Positions 41,328 to 50,599 of a DNA stretch of 64,000 nucleotides are shown here, one piece after another (position 1 is the stretch's first letter; the number at the start of each line of letters is the position of its first letter). The stretch lies in assembly GCA_027019265.1 (NCBI GenBank), contig JALUWX010000032.1:62001-126000 (forward strand). The letters are read 5' to 3'. The translations under genes and the position numbers were made by a program. This stretch comes from Phycisphaerales bacterium (GTDB taxonomy: Bacteria > Planctomycetota > Phycisphaerae > Phycisphaerales > UBA1924). The notes below the pieces were generated by a model that saw only the letters and a program-made list of their open reading frames with translations, searched no databases and was not told the origin of the DNA.

Positions 41328-44300
41328 ACAAGCTGATCACGCTCATCGCCGTGCTCGGGGCGTGCGGCGTGACGCTCTCGTGCTCGTCCCAAGCCCCCCA
41401 GCGTGATCCCGGCCCAGGGATTCAGCCCGAGACGGGGTCGATCTCGCTCCTCGCTGAGCGTCAGTCCTACGGATCCCCCACACCCCGACACGATCTCGCG
41501 ATCCGGTTGATGGACGGCGTGATCGAGGATCTCGTCCCGGGAAGTGCTCAATCCACCCAGGCGCTAACCCCGCTTTCTCAAATTCTGAGCGAGTATTCGA
41601 CTCCTCTTCGCGGAACCGCACCCTCCGACGAGACGCGCACCAACCCCGAAGCCGCGCGTCGATACGCGAGCGCTCGGGAAGCGATGCTCTCCAACGACCT
41701 GGAGAGCGCGACCACGCTCCTACTCGAAGCCCATGCGGTCGACCCGGACTCGGCTCGGATCAAAGCCACGCTCGCCGATATCTTCGCGAAACAAGGCGAC
41801 CTCGCACAAGCCGCGACCTTCGCACGTCGCGCGAGTGAACTCGGGGACACGAGCCCCAGAACGCTCCTCCTCGAAGCGATGGGGTCCCAGGACGACCCGG
41901 ACACGATCATCCGCCTGACCTCCCGCATCTGGTCCGGCTCCCCATCGCGAGATCCCGGAGCGCTCGTCATCGCCGGCGTTATTCTCGGGAACACGCTGAT
42001 GGATCAGGGTTCGCTCAGCGCCGGCGCCGAAGTCCTCCGGGATGCGCTCGAGCGTCTCGATGAACGAACGCTCGCGGACCCGAACTGGCGCCGGGAACTC
42101 ATCGGGATCTACACACGTCGCCCCGAGCTCTGGACAGGGGTCGGCGATGTCTACCTCGAACTCGAGCTCCCCGACAACGCGCTCCGGGCTTACGAGACCG
42201 CGCAGACGCTCGTATCACGCACACCACCGACGCTGCTCCAACGCATAAGCGCGGCCCACGCGAGCGCGGGCCGTACCGCGATGTGCGTGCTCACGCTGCT
42301 CGATGCGATTGATAACGACCCCGGCGCTATCGGCCATGTAATCGATACGTGGTTTACGGCACTCGCCTCCGAAACCGGCCTGGGCGCCCAGATTGTCGAA
42401 GAACTCCGAACCCGTGCCGACGACCCCGAGGTGCTCCGCTCGCAGCGTGCCCGCTGTCTACGCATCGCACTCCTCATCAGCAACGACCCGGATCGATCAT
42501 CGATCATCTTGCAGAACGATCCTTCCATCGTGACCCCCATCTCGGTGATGATCGCGCTCGAAAGCGCGCCGGATCCGATTGATCGCGCGGATGTCATTGT
42601 TGAATCCAACCCCGCGCTCGCGACGCCCGTCGCGGCCGCTCTCACCCGGGTCCAGGGCGAGCCGATCCGAGCCATCGAATCATTGAATCCCGGTTCCACA
42701 CTACGCTTAGCGCTCGCGGTTCAACTCGACCGGAGCGATCTGATCGATCCCGGGTTCTCTCCGAGCACCGATGACCCGACATCGCTCTCACCCAGCCTCG
42801 TCGCGCTCTGGATCCAGGCGCTTGCACAACTCGAGCGATACGAACAGGCCGATCAACTCATCCAGCACACGGTTGATCGATTTACTTCATTCAGCGAGAT
42901 CGAGCGTTCATCGTTCATCAACGCGATCCTCCAAGCACACCACGATGAACTCGCGATCGAACTCGCCGGCGCATTAGACAGAGCCCCCGATCCAGGCTCC
43001 ACGGATCTGCTAACAATCGCACGGGTATCGCTCGCGATGGGTGATCCTCAAGGGGCGCGGAGCGTTCTCGAACGAGCAATGACAGTCGATCCGCTGGAGG
43101 AAGCGATCTACGAGCAACTGATCACACTCCACGCTCCCGGGGGCCCGCTCGAAAGTTCGGAAGAACTCCAGAACGTGACCCGCGCGCTCACCCAATCGAT
43201 CCCCAGTTCGGCGCTCGTCGCGCTGATCCGAGCGAATGACATGGCCCGTCAAGGGCTGCTCGAACCCGCGATGCACACCCTCGTCGAACAGTTCAACGAA
43301 CAACCCAGACGATCGATCGGGCTCGATCTGCTCATTTCTCTCTGGCGGACACTCGCAGACCGAGGGGATCAGCCCGAAGCGATGGTTGGCGGGATCGAAC
43401 TTCTCCGAGAGCGGCTCGCCGAGGACCCCGGCTCGATCGATGTCGCACGCTCGCTGGCCCGGATGCTCAACTCCACGGATCAACGGACCGAAGCGATCCG
43501 GATCCTTTCCGATCTCGCGGAGCGCTATGCAAGCCGCAGTGTGGAGCGTTCGCACGAAGCCATGCTCCGCACGGATCCGGAGCGTGCTCGGGAAGCGGAT
43601 GAACTCGCACTCTCCAGGCTCGAAGGACGGAGCGGGCTCGCGCACGCTCTCGAGCGCCTCGAAATCGCGTCACGTCTCGACCGAATGGGCACCCTCGGAA
43701 TCGACGAGTTCCTCCCCGAGCACAGCACCATCCAGCTCTCCCCCGATGAGTCACGTCGGATCGTCGCGATTCTGAGCACCCATCTTCGCCAATCGAATAG
43801 CGACGACGAGAAGATCCTCGCCCTGACCGAGCGTGCTCGCCGGATGAGCCGGGACGGCGATGCCGCGCTCGCACAGATCGAGCTGGTCGCGTTCGCCGGC
43901 ACCTCCGAGTACACCCCCGAAACCTACGAGTCCAAGCTCCGCGCGATGATGGAAACGCAGCCCCCGGGAACGGAGCTCGATCCCCAGCCCGACCTGGTTG
44001 TGATCGCGATCCAGGGGCTCCAACGCGCCGGGCACACCGAGGACATCACCCCGCTTCTCGCACGGGCGTGTGTGATCGACAACGAAATCGTCCCCCAGCG
44101 CGTCGTAAATCTCGCGACGATCCTCGGCCGATCCGGAACGATCGACGACGCGCGACTCGCCGCAGACATCCTCGCGGAGTCCGGGTTCATCGCTGAAGCG
44201 GCCGCCGCTGCAGAAGAAGGGCTCGGGACCTCCGCACGCCCCGAAACAGAAACGACCGAGGCGCAGGACAAAGCGGACTTCATCTACAGTACGGCCGTGG

Positions 44301-44899
44301 TCGCGATGTTCTTTGAGCGCGAAGATGCCGCGATGGAGCTGTACCGAGGGATCCTTGAGTTGGATCCCAACCACGCTTGGGCCTGCAACGATCTCGGGTA
44401 CCACCTCGCCGAACGTTTGGAGTCTCTCGACGAAGCGGAACAACTCCTCGAACGCGCACACGCAGCGCTCCCCGACAACGCGAGTGTGCTCGACTCGCTC
44501 GCGTGGGTTCGATATGGGCGTGGGATTCTTCTCGACGAGAAGGATGACCAGGGCAACATAACCCGCGAGGGCGCGATCACCCTCCTTGAGCGATCTCTCG
44601 AACTCGACAAGGGCAACGAGAACCCTACGGTCCACGACCACCTCGGGGACGCGCGTTGGATGGCGAAGGATTTCGACGGCGCGATTGAAGCGTGGAAAGC
44701 CGCTGAAGAACAGATCGGGACACGTCTGACCGAGCTGATCGATACGGAATCCGATACCTCCGACGCACAGAAGCGTCTCGGAGCCCAACTCGGCGCGATC
44801 CGCGCGAAACTGAGTGATGCTTCCCTCGGAGAGCCCCCCGACGTGGCTCCCAACGCGGCGGATCTCGAGGTCCCGATCGACGATCGAGACCCCGAATGA
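41324..44899 (+). CDS. Giant TPR-repeat lipoprotein
   Basis: The 1191-residue protein starts at TTG, overlapping the previous stop (TTGA), and has a lipoprotein signal MNKLITLIAVLGACGVTLSC. The rest is helical TPR-like repeats, clear near residues 120-190 (LESATTLLLEAHAVDPDSAR) and in the C-terminal quarter (AMELYRGILELDPNHAWACN, LLERAHAALPDNASVLDSLA). It is probably an outer-membrane-associated scaffold facing the periplasm. No enzymatic domain is visible. It sits between the translation cluster and yebC, but nothing ties it to either. Confidence 0.8.
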   Translation: MNKLITLIAVLGACGVTLSCSSQAPQRDPGPGIQPETGSISLLAERQSYGSPTPRHDLAIRLMDGVIEDLVPGSAQSTQALTPLSQILSEYSTPLRGTAPSDETRTNPEAARRYASAREAMLSNDLESATTLLLEAHAVDPDSARIKATLADIFAKQGDLAQAATFARRASELGDTSPRTLLLEAMGSQDDPDTIIRLTSRIWSGSPSRDPGALVIAGVILGNTLMDQGSLSAGAEVLRDALERLDERTLADPNWRRELIGIYTRRPELWTGVGDVYLELELPDNALRAYETAQTLVSRTPPTLLQRISAAHASAGRTAMCVLTLLDAIDNDPGAIGHVIDTWFTALASETGLGAQIVEELRTRADDPEVLRSQRARCLRIALLISNDPDRSSIILQNDPSIVTPISVMIALESAPDPIDRADVIVESNPALATPVAAALTRVQGEPIRAIESLNPGSTLRLALAVQLDRSDLIDPGFSPSTDDPTSLSPSLVALWIQALAQLERYEQADQLIQHTVDRFTSFSEIERSSFINAILQAHHDELAIELAGALDRAPDPGSTDLLTIARVSLAMGDPQGARSVLERAMTVDPLEEAIYEQLITLHAPGGPLESSEELQNVTRALTQSIPSSALVALIRANDMARQGLLEPAMHTLVEQFNEQPRRSIGLDLLISLWRTLADRGDQPEAMVGGIELLRERLAEDPGSIDVARSLARMLNSTDQRTEAIRILSDLAERYASRSVERSHEAMLRTDPERAREADELALSRLEGRSGLAHALERLEIASRLDRMGTLGIDEFLPEHSTIQLSPDESRRIVAILSTHLRQSNSDDEKILALTERARRMSRDGDAALAQIELVAFAGTSEYTPETYESKLRAMMETQPPGTELDPQPDLVVIAIQGLQRAGHTEDITPLLARACVIDNEIVPQRVVNLATILGRSGTIDDARLAADILAESGFIAEAAAAAEEGLGTSARPETETTEAQDKADFIYSTAVVAMFFEREDAAMELYRGILELDPNHAWACNDLGYHLAERLESLDEAEQLLERAHAALPDNASVLDSLAWVRYGRGILLDEKDDQGNITREGAITLLERSLELDKGNENPTVHDHLGDARWMAKDFDGAIEAWKAAEEQIGTRLTELIDTESDTSDAQKRLGAQLGAIRAKLSDASLGEPPDVAPNAADLEVPIDDRDPE

Positions 44900-44977
44900 T
44901 CCCGATTCTGGGCACTATCATCCCCAACCCACACAAGATTCTGCGCCGGACCCGGCGCGATCCCTGAGGAACGAACG

Positions 44978-45739
44978 ATGGCCGGACACAGCAAATGGGC
45001 GAACATCAAGCACCGCAAAGAGCGCCAGGACAAGAAGAAGGGGAAGATCTGGTCCAAGTGCTCCAAAGCCATCATGGCCGCCGCCCGCGCCGGCGGTGGT
45101 GACCCGGACACCAACCTCGCGCTCCGCTACGCCATCGACGAAGCGAAGTACGAGAACATGCCCAAGGACACCATCAAACGCGCCATCGACAAGGGCGCGG
45201 GGGAAACCGGGGGCGCGGACTTCCAGGAGCTCGTCTACGAGGGGTACGGCCCGGCCGGGACGGCCTTCATCATCCTCGCGCTCACGGACAACAACACGCG
45301 CACCGTCGGCGATGTCCGCACCATCTTCAAAAAGGGCGGCGGATCCATGGGGAACTCGGGGACCGTTGCGTTCATGTTCCAGACCAAGGGTCAGATCGTG
45401 ATCGATGCATCCAAAGTCGATGCGGACACCATCATGGAGCTCGCGCTCGAGTCCGGCGCTGAGGACATCCAGGAACCCGAGACCGACGGCGACGATCAGG
45501 GCGCTTGGACGATCATCACCGAACCCACCGAGTTCCAGGGCTGCAAAGACGCCATCGAAAGCGCGGGGATCGAGATCGTCGAAGCCACCATCACGCGCAT
45601 CCCCGACAACACGGTCGAAGTAACAGGTGACGATGTCCGGAAGGTTATGAACCTGATCGACACCTTCGAGGACAACGACGATGTCCAGAAGGTCTACACC
45701 AACGCGGATCTCGATTCGGACGAACTCGCGAAGCTCTGA
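44978..45739 (+). CDS. yebC: YebC/PmpR-family protein
   Basis: The 253-residue protein matches the YebC/PmpR family from the first residues: MAGHSKWANIKHRKERQDKK, then GGGDPDTNLALRYAIDEAKY, MPKDTIKRAIDKGAGE, VYEGYGPAGTAFIILALTDN and RTVGDVRTIFKKGGG. Members act as transcriptional regulators or, in recent work, in relieving ribosome stalling; which applies here is not known. GAGGAACG lies 5-8 nt before the ATG. It ends back to back with the convergent esterase gene. Confidence 0.95.
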   Translation: MAGHSKWANIKHRKERQDKKKGKIWSKCSKAIMAAARAGGGDPDTNLALRYAIDEAKYENMPKDTIKRAIDKGAGETGGADFQELVYEGYGPAGTAFIILALTDNNTRTVGDVRTIFKKGGGSMGNSGTVAFMFQTKGQIVIDASKVDADTIMELALESGAEDIQEPETDGDDQGAWTIITEPTEFQGCKDAIESAGIEIVEATITRIPDNTVEVTGDDVRKVMNLIDTFEDNDDVQKVYTNADLDSDELAKL

Positions 45740-46645
45740 TCACTCCTGATCGAACATCTCTTCGATGAAATCACCGACGATCTCGGAGTCTTCGTCGTGC
45801 GCTTTCCCGAGCTCACGGTTGATCCGTGCGTGGTCCTTGTGCGGCGCGTGGAAGACCCGAGCATCGCACCCGGCCGCCGACCAGGTCCCGACGAGCTCGA
45901 TACTCGCGTGGCGCGATTCCTCCCGATCCCCGGCGTAGACGGCGAGGGTTGCCGGGAGATCGTCGTCTTCATCCGCTTGGAGCGACGGGCTCGCACGCTC
46001 CCAGAGTTCGGGATCGTCCTCCCCGAACGCGCTCCGGTACATCTTCTGGAGCGGCCCGAACCTCGGGAGATCAGGCATCACCTCGTTCAGGTTGTACCCC
46101 GCGCCGTCGAGCAGCACGAGCGCATCGATCTCCCCAGCGGATCGATCATGCTCTCCCAGGAGCGATTCATCGCTGCAGACGATCGCGACCAGGTGCGCCC
46201 CGGCACTGTGCCCCATGAGCGCGACGCGATCGGGATCGATCGAGTACTCCTGCGCATGATCGAGAACGAAATCGATCGCGCTCGACACATCCCGCGCGTG
46301 CTCCGGGTGCATGACCTCGGGGGAGAGCCGGTAGTTCACGCTCACGAAGACCCACCCGTGCTTGACGGCCCATCGTGCTTTGTACCCCACGCGCGATTTG
46401 TCCCCGATCGACCAGCCCCCGCCGTGGACGTAGATGAGCACGGGCGCATCCGCTTCAACGTCGGCCGGGACGTACACATCGAGCGAGGTCTTCGCCGGGT
46501 CCGATTCCTCACGCTCAACGTAGACCACATCCTCGTGGAGTTTGTACAGGTCCGCATCACCAGAGCGTTGCGGCGGCGCTGCGCGGCATCCCGACCCCAA
46601 GATCCCAATCGTCACCAACACGCTCATGAACCCGATCCGACCCAT
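45740..46645 (-). CDS. Alpha/beta-hydrolase esterase, lipoprotein
   Basis: The 301-residue protein has a lipoprotein signal (MGRIGFMSVLVTIGILGSGC). An alpha/beta-hydrolase of the hormone-sensitive-lipase/BD-FAE type follows: oxyanion motif YVHGGGWSIG, VSVNYRLSPE, and nucleophile elbow ALMGHSAGAH with Ser near residue 150. The late APHKDHARIN supplies the likely catalytic His. It would act in the periplasm or at the membrane on carboxylic esters; the substrate is unknown. I chose the ATG at 46645, preceded by GGAGG at 5 nt, over a TTG at 46657. Confidence 0.88.
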   Translation of the reverse strand: MGRIGFMSVLVTIGILGSGCRAAPPQRSGDADLYKLHEDVVYVEREESDPAKTSLDVYVPADVEADAPVLIYVHGGGWSIGDKSRVGYKARWAVKHGWVFVSVNYRLSPEVMHPEHARDVSSAIDFVLDHAQEYSIDPDRVALMGHSAGAHLVAIVCSDESLLGEHDRSAGEIDALVLLDGAGYNLNEVMPDLPRFGPLQKMYRSAFGEDDPELWERASPSLQADEDDDLPATLAVYAGDREESRHASIELVGTWSAAGCDARVFHAPHKDHARINRELGKAHDEDSEIVGDFIEEMFDQE

Positions 46646-46719
46646 GGAAACCTCCAATCACCCCCAGCATAACACCGTTATCCCCCCACCATGGCTCCTC
46701 CGTGTGATACCCTGACCCC

Positions 46720-47205
46720 ATGAAGGGCTGGGCGACATTCTCCGACTGCGAAACCTACCGATACAACCTCGGGAGGGAATGGGACCGATCCCTCGGACGG
46801 GTCTGCTTCTGCCTCCTCAACCCATCGACGGCCGACGAGCACGTCCTCGACCCCACCCTCACCCGCTGTCTCGGCTACGCAAAGCGCTGGGGCTTCGGCC
46901 GGATGGATGTGGTCAACATCTTCGCGCTCCGCTCGACCGACCCGAAAGGACTCCGAGAGATCGACGACCCGATCGGCCCGGACAACGACAGCGCGATCGT
47001 GAAGTGTGCGAAAGCAGCGGATCTGGTCGTCGTCGGATGGGGGACCCACGGATCGCTCCAGGATCGGCACGACGCCGCCCTCGATCTGCTCGCGCCCTTC
47101 GACCCCCACTGCTGGGGGCTGACCAAGCACGGCTACCCCAAACACCCGCTCTACCTCCGCGCGGATCTGGACCCGATCGCGCTCGGGGTTGCTTCGGGCT
47201 GCTGA
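46720..47205 (+). CDS. DUF1643 family protein
   Basis: A 161-residue protein with the DUF1643 signature segments: CFCLLNPSTADEHVLDPTLT, MDVVNIFALRSTDP, DLVVVGWGTHG and GLTKHGYPKHPLYL. The family is widespread in small bacterial and phage genes but has no settled function. It stands alone between two minus-strand genes, and its end faces the TIM-barrel gene two bases away. Confidence 0.88.
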   Translation: MKGWATFSDCETYRYNLGREWDRSLGRVCFCLLNPSTADEHVLDPTLTRCLGYAKRWGFGRMDVVNIFALRSTDPKGLREIDDPIGPDNDSAIVKCAKAADLVVVGWGTHGSLQDRHDAALDLLAPFDPHCWGLTKHGYPKHPLYLRADLDPIALGVASGC

Positions 47206-47206
47206 A

Positions 47207-47968
47207 TCATCCGATCTGAATCGAGTTCTGTTCCCAGAATTCGGCCGCTCTGATCGCGCCCTGCGCGGGATCTCGCAGCTGACGGAGATCGATCGTCACG
47301 TGGGGCGCCCCGTTCATGCTGGCGGCCGCCGCGTAGGCGCTGAGTTCCAATCGAGCCCCGGATCCCCCCACGGGACAGCGTCCGACATCGCTCGCATCGC
47401 TGAGCCGGAGGGCTTTCGCGACCGTCGCGCGTTTCGCTGGGGAGGCGCCGCTCATCAGCACGCTCGCCGGATCGATCCCGACCACGAACGAATCGGATCG
47501 TTCCACAGCGCCCGGATGATGGTCAGCCAGAATCGCCCCCAAACGCTCCGCGTTTGCGCCGAGATCTCGCGCGACCGAATCATCGAGATCCCCGGGAAGA
47601 TGAACACTCACCAATGCCCTCGAAGTTCCACCCACCAAGGGCGCGAGCTCGGAAGCGAGCTCAAGGGTGTGCCCGATCACTTCGATCGCGCGGGGAGCCC
47701 ACGATGGATCACTGAAATGCTCTTGGGGGATGAACAGATCGAGCCCGGCGAGGTCCAGCTCGCGTCTCCGGAGGGTGGCCGCGAGATCTCGTCGATCGGA
47801 CCTGGACAGATCACGCGCGCGGAGCCCGGGGGTCGTCACATCGATCGCGATCGCGCGGATGGTCGGCACGCTGGAGCGCAACGAAAACACCCACTCGATC
47901 CCCCCCCGTGGATCCCGGATCGGGACCCCGAGGGTCGAGCAGGCGCATTGGACGGGTGTGAAGTTCAC
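47207..47968 (-). CDS. Sugar-phosphate isomerase/epimerase-like TIM-barrel protein
   Basis: The 253-residue protein has the xylose-isomerase-like/AP-endonuclease-2-type barrel pattern: IRAIAIDVTTPGLRARDLSR, LRRRELDLAGLDLFIPQEHF, APRAIEVIGHTLELASELAP, LVSVHLPGDLD and a C-terminal APHVTIDLRQLRDP. Several metal-ligand Glu/His positions of active isomerases are not evident, so catalysis is uncertain. It starts at GTG (47968). It is unusually Ala/Arg-rich and stands alone. Confidence 0.65.
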   Translation of the reverse strand: MNFTPVQCACSTLGVPIRDPRGGIEWVFSLRSSVPTIRAIAIDVTTPGLRARDLSRSDRRDLAATLRRRELDLAGLDLFIPQEHFSDPSWAPRAIEVIGHTLELASELAPLVGGTSRALVSVHLPGDLDDSVARDLGANAERLGAILADHHPGAVERSDSFVVGIDPASVLMSGASPAKRATVAKALRLSDASDVGRCPVGGSGARLELSAYAAAASMNGAPHVTIDLRQLRDPAQGAIRAAEFWEQNSIQIG

Positions 47969-48128
47969 ACGTCATTCTAGAGCCCCGTGCGTGAGACCCT
48001 GAAAAGAAATGAGGTCCCCCGCCCCTCTCACGAGGGACCACCATTTCCTGCACTCCCAGTGTCGGCGATCCGGATCCCGATGCAAGCGCGAGGATCCCAA
48101 CACACCCCTTCCCTAGAATCCTTCTCAC

Positions 48129-48743
48129 ATGAGCACGAACAAATCACCCGTACCACCCCGTTCATCCACGAAACACAGGATCTGCAAGCTCGCGCAGGGG
48201 GTCCATATCGCCGCATTGGGGGTCTGGTGCGGGGCTGTTGCGACCTCCGGGATCGCTGCGGCGATCATCTTCCCGACCTTCCGGGAGCTCGATCCGACCC
48301 TCGGTCAGTACCCCGACTACACGGGTGACCACGCGCTCTTGGGCGCGGGTCGGGTTGCGGGGTCGATCTTCTTCGCCGTCGATGTGGTGCAGTTTGTGTG
48401 CGCGATGCTCGTGCTGACCACACTGATCGCGATGCTCCTCTCGGGGTATGCGCTCCGGACCCCACTGCGCGTCATCCGTTCCGTGCTCACCCTCGCAACG
48501 CTCGGGCTCCTGAGCTACCACCTCGTCATCCTGATGCCCGAGATGTCGCAGAACCTCAGCGCCTATTGGGCCGGCGCGGCGCAGGGCATGAGCGAACAAG
48601 CGGACATCGCGCGCGACGCGTTCCTCTCGATGCACACCACGGCCAGCAACGTCCTCAAAGGGCTCACCCTCATGACCCTCGTGTGCGCTGTCCTCGCCGG
48701 GTTTACGACGATTGATGAGCGCGACCACAAGGTGATCACGTGA
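48129..48743 (+). CDS. Four-helix inner-membrane protein, unknown
   Basis: A 204-residue protein with four predicted membrane helices (HIAALGVWCGAVATSGIAAA, FFAVDVVQFVCAMLVLTTLI, VIRSVLTLATLGLLSYHLVI, NVLKGLTLMTLVCAVLAGFT). The arrangement resembles DUF4149-type proteins, but I am not certain of the family. It overlaps nth by 4 nt, so the two are co-translated. No catalytic motif is visible. Confidence 0.6.
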   Translation: MSTNKSPVPPRSSTKHRICKLAQGVHIAALGVWCGAVATSGIAAAIIFPTFRELDPTLGQYPDYTGDHALLGAGRVAGSIFFAVDVVQFVCAMLVLTTLIAMLLSGYALRTPLRVIRSVLTLATLGLLSYHLVILMPEMSQNLSAYWAGAAQGMSEQADIARDAFLSMHTTASNVLKGLTLMTLVCAVLAGFTTIDERDHKVIT

Positions 48744-49483
48744 CCAAAACGCACCCCAAAGGCAAGAACAACCCGCGCGGGCTGAGGGACATCCCCTTCG
48801 CGCTCCCCGATGTCGCAAGCAAAGACCGCGCCCGCGCGAGGCGCATCGCCGACGCGCTCGACGAGCACTACCCCGATGCGCACTGCGAACTGACGTACTC
48901 CACCCCCCACGAGCTCCTCATCGCGACGATCCTCAGCGCTCAGAGCACCGATGCCGGGGTGAACAAAGCGACCCCCGATCTCTTCAAAGCGTTCCCCACC
49001 CCACAGGACTACGCGAACGCGACCCCAAAACAGATCGAGCCCTACATCAGCACCATCGGGCTCTTCCGGAACAAAGCCAAGTCCGTCCACGAAGCCATGA
49101 CGCGCGTCGTCGAGGTCTACAACGGCGAGGTCCCCGACACCATGGACGACCTGCTCACCCTCCGGGGTGTCGCGCGCAAGACGGCCAACGTCGTGCTTGG
49201 GAATGCGTTCGACAAACAGGAAGGGATCACCGTGGACACCCACGTCCAGCGTCTCTCGTGGAGACTCGGGCTCATCACCAACCCCGACGGCTCACCCGTC
49301 AAGGACGTGACCAGGATCGAGAAACATCTGATGGCCCTCTTCCCCAGACCCCGCTGGACCCGCCTCGGACACGCGCTGGTCCTCCACGGTCGCTACAACT
49401 GCACCGCGCGTCCGAACTGCACCCACGACCATCCGATCTGCAAGGGGTTCGGGGTGAACTGCGACAAGCCCTACAAAAAGTGA
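48740..49483 (+). CDS. nth: Endonuclease III
   Basis: Base-excision-repair glycosylase/AP lyase for oxidised pyrimidines. The 247-residue protein has the helix-hairpin-helix LLTLRGVARKTANVVLG with catalytic Lys, then ITVDTHVQRLSWRLGL with the catalytic Asp. A C-terminal four-Cys cluster motif follows, but its spacing, C-x5-C-x6-C-x6-C (CTARPNCTHDHPICKGFG and on), differs from the usual C-x6-C-x2-C-x5-C. It starts at GTG within the previous gene's end and has an N-terminal extension of about 25 residues rich in Lys and Asn. Confidence 0.93.
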   Translation: MTKTHPKGKNNPRGLRDIPFALPDVASKDRARARRIADALDEHYPDAHCELTYSTPHELLIATILSAQSTDAGVNKATPDLFKAFPTPQDYANATPKQIEPYISTIGLFRNKAKSVHEAMTRVVEVYNGEVPDTMDDLLTLRGVARKTANVVLGNAFDKQEGITVDTHVQRLSWRLGLITNPDGSPVKDVTRIEKHLMALFPRPRWTRLGHALVLHGRYNCTARPNCTHDHPICKGFGVNCDKPYKK

Positions 49484-49532
49484 TGGGTTCTGAGCTTCGG
49501 TGCTCGGGCCGCGCAAAATTTCATCATGACAA

Positions 49533-49559
49533 AGCCCGCACCGAAGCTCGGCGCGGGCT
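49533..49559. terminator. Hairpin between convergent nth and PEP-CTERM gene
   Basis: AGCCCGC (49533-49539) pairs with GCGGGCT (49553-49559); part of the loop (CCGAAGCTCGG) can extend the structure. It lies between two convergent genes and could serve both directions, although neither side has a long T run. Confidence 0.5.
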
Positions 49560-49587
49560 CTGAGTAGATCGATCCAACCAGTCGGGA

Positions 49588-50181
49588 TCAACGCCGACGA
49601 CGAGTCCCGATGAGACCGGCCGCCGCGAGCATCGTGATCGATGAGGGCGCGGGGACCAATCGCCACGCGATGTTGTCCACACCGAACGGATGGAAATCGG
49701 TACCCTGCCCTGAAATCACCACGGTGTCAAAGTCACCCGAGAGCGTGAGCGTTGTCCACACATCGAGTGAATCCCCGAACACGACCATATCGGAGTCCAC
49801 GAGCATGCCATCGAGGTATGCCTCGATCATCATGGAGTCACCCTCCTGAGAGCCGTTCGAACGGGACGTGTCGAGTTGGAGAAAGGAGAGGTTGTCATCG
49901 AAGAGCATGGTCGCGCCGTACGCATCTCCGTTGAACCCCATGAACTGATCGCCGTTGGTTCCGGTGATCATCCAGTTTCCGGGGTCGCCGCCAAGTGTGC
50001 CGTCCCAGATGGCGCCGTCGTCCGACGTGACGAAGTTCACACCGAGCGAGGCGTATTCGTTCGAAAGCCCGGCGAAGTTGTCGTTTGAAGCATCAAACTC
50101 GTCGAACGTGATCTGAAGACCGGTGCCGGCGGCCGACACACACGCGAGTGATGCAATGATGATGGTGCTGATGGTGTACAT
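49588..50181 (-). CDS. PEP-CTERM-type exported surface protein
   Basis: The 197-residue protein has a signal peptide (MYTISTIIIASLACVSAAG), a beta-rich domain opening LQITFDEFDASNDNFAGLSN and containing GGDPGNWMITGTNGDQFMGF, and a C-terminal sorting tail VPAPSSITMLAAAGLIGTRR. That tail is short motif, hydrophobic helix and basic cluster: a PEP-CTERM variant handled by exosortase/archaeosortase-type enzymes. GGAGG lies 6 nt before the ATG at 50181. Its domain is related to the protein at 52549-53205, which has a different tail. Confidence 0.85.
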   Translation of the reverse strand: MYTISTIIIASLACVSAAGTGLQITFDEFDASNDNFAGLSNEYASLGVNFVTSDDGAIWDGTLGGDPGNWMITGTNGDQFMGFNGDAYGATMLFDDNLSFLQLDTSRSNGSQEGDSMMIEAYLDGMLVDSDMVVFGDSLDVWTTLTLSGDFDTVVISGQGTDFHPFGVDNIAWRLVPAPSSITMLAAAGLIGTRRRR

Positions 50182-50346
50182 GCGGATCCTCCACAAGAAT
50201 CTGTGCGTGGCGCAAGTCCCCCACCCCCAAGAGTGGGGAGCGCTTCTCGAACTGGATCACATAGTCAGAATTATGCCAGCGAGTTTGGTGGAATCGCCCC
50301 AAGATCATATCGCGATCGGTCGCTCGGAACTGAATCTAATCGGGAT

Positions 50347-50520
50347 TTAAATCTCGCAACCTATTGCCCAATCAGGATTTATGTACTTCTCGCACGACTC
50401 CATCAGCGCGATCCGCCCGTACTCGTCACGATCGAACACATAGACGGTGCTCTCCGATTCACGAGCAGCGCCATTGAAATCGTGAATCGCGATTGTGTGT
50501 TCCCCAGAGACACTATCCAT
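50347..50520 (-). CDS. Possible small ORF of unknown function
   Basis: A 57-residue frame starting MDSVSGEHTIAIHDFNGAAR and ending NPDWAIGCEI. The frame is open a further ~14 codons upstream, where a hydrophobic run (VLLLVPLCW) suggests either an export signal with an unusual start or the remnant of a longer exported protein. I see no ribosome site at the ATG. It lies between two minus-strand genes for exported or membrane proteins. Existence as a gene is uncertain. Confidence 0.3.
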   Translation of the reverse strand: MDSVSGEHTIAIHDFNGAARESESTVYVFDRDEYGRIALMESCEKYINPDWAIGCEI

Positions 50521-50599
50521 CACACTGGGCTCCCAACATAGAGGAACGAGTAGGAGTACGCATCATCCGAGTCTGAACTCCTTCATCGGGATCCCTCAT

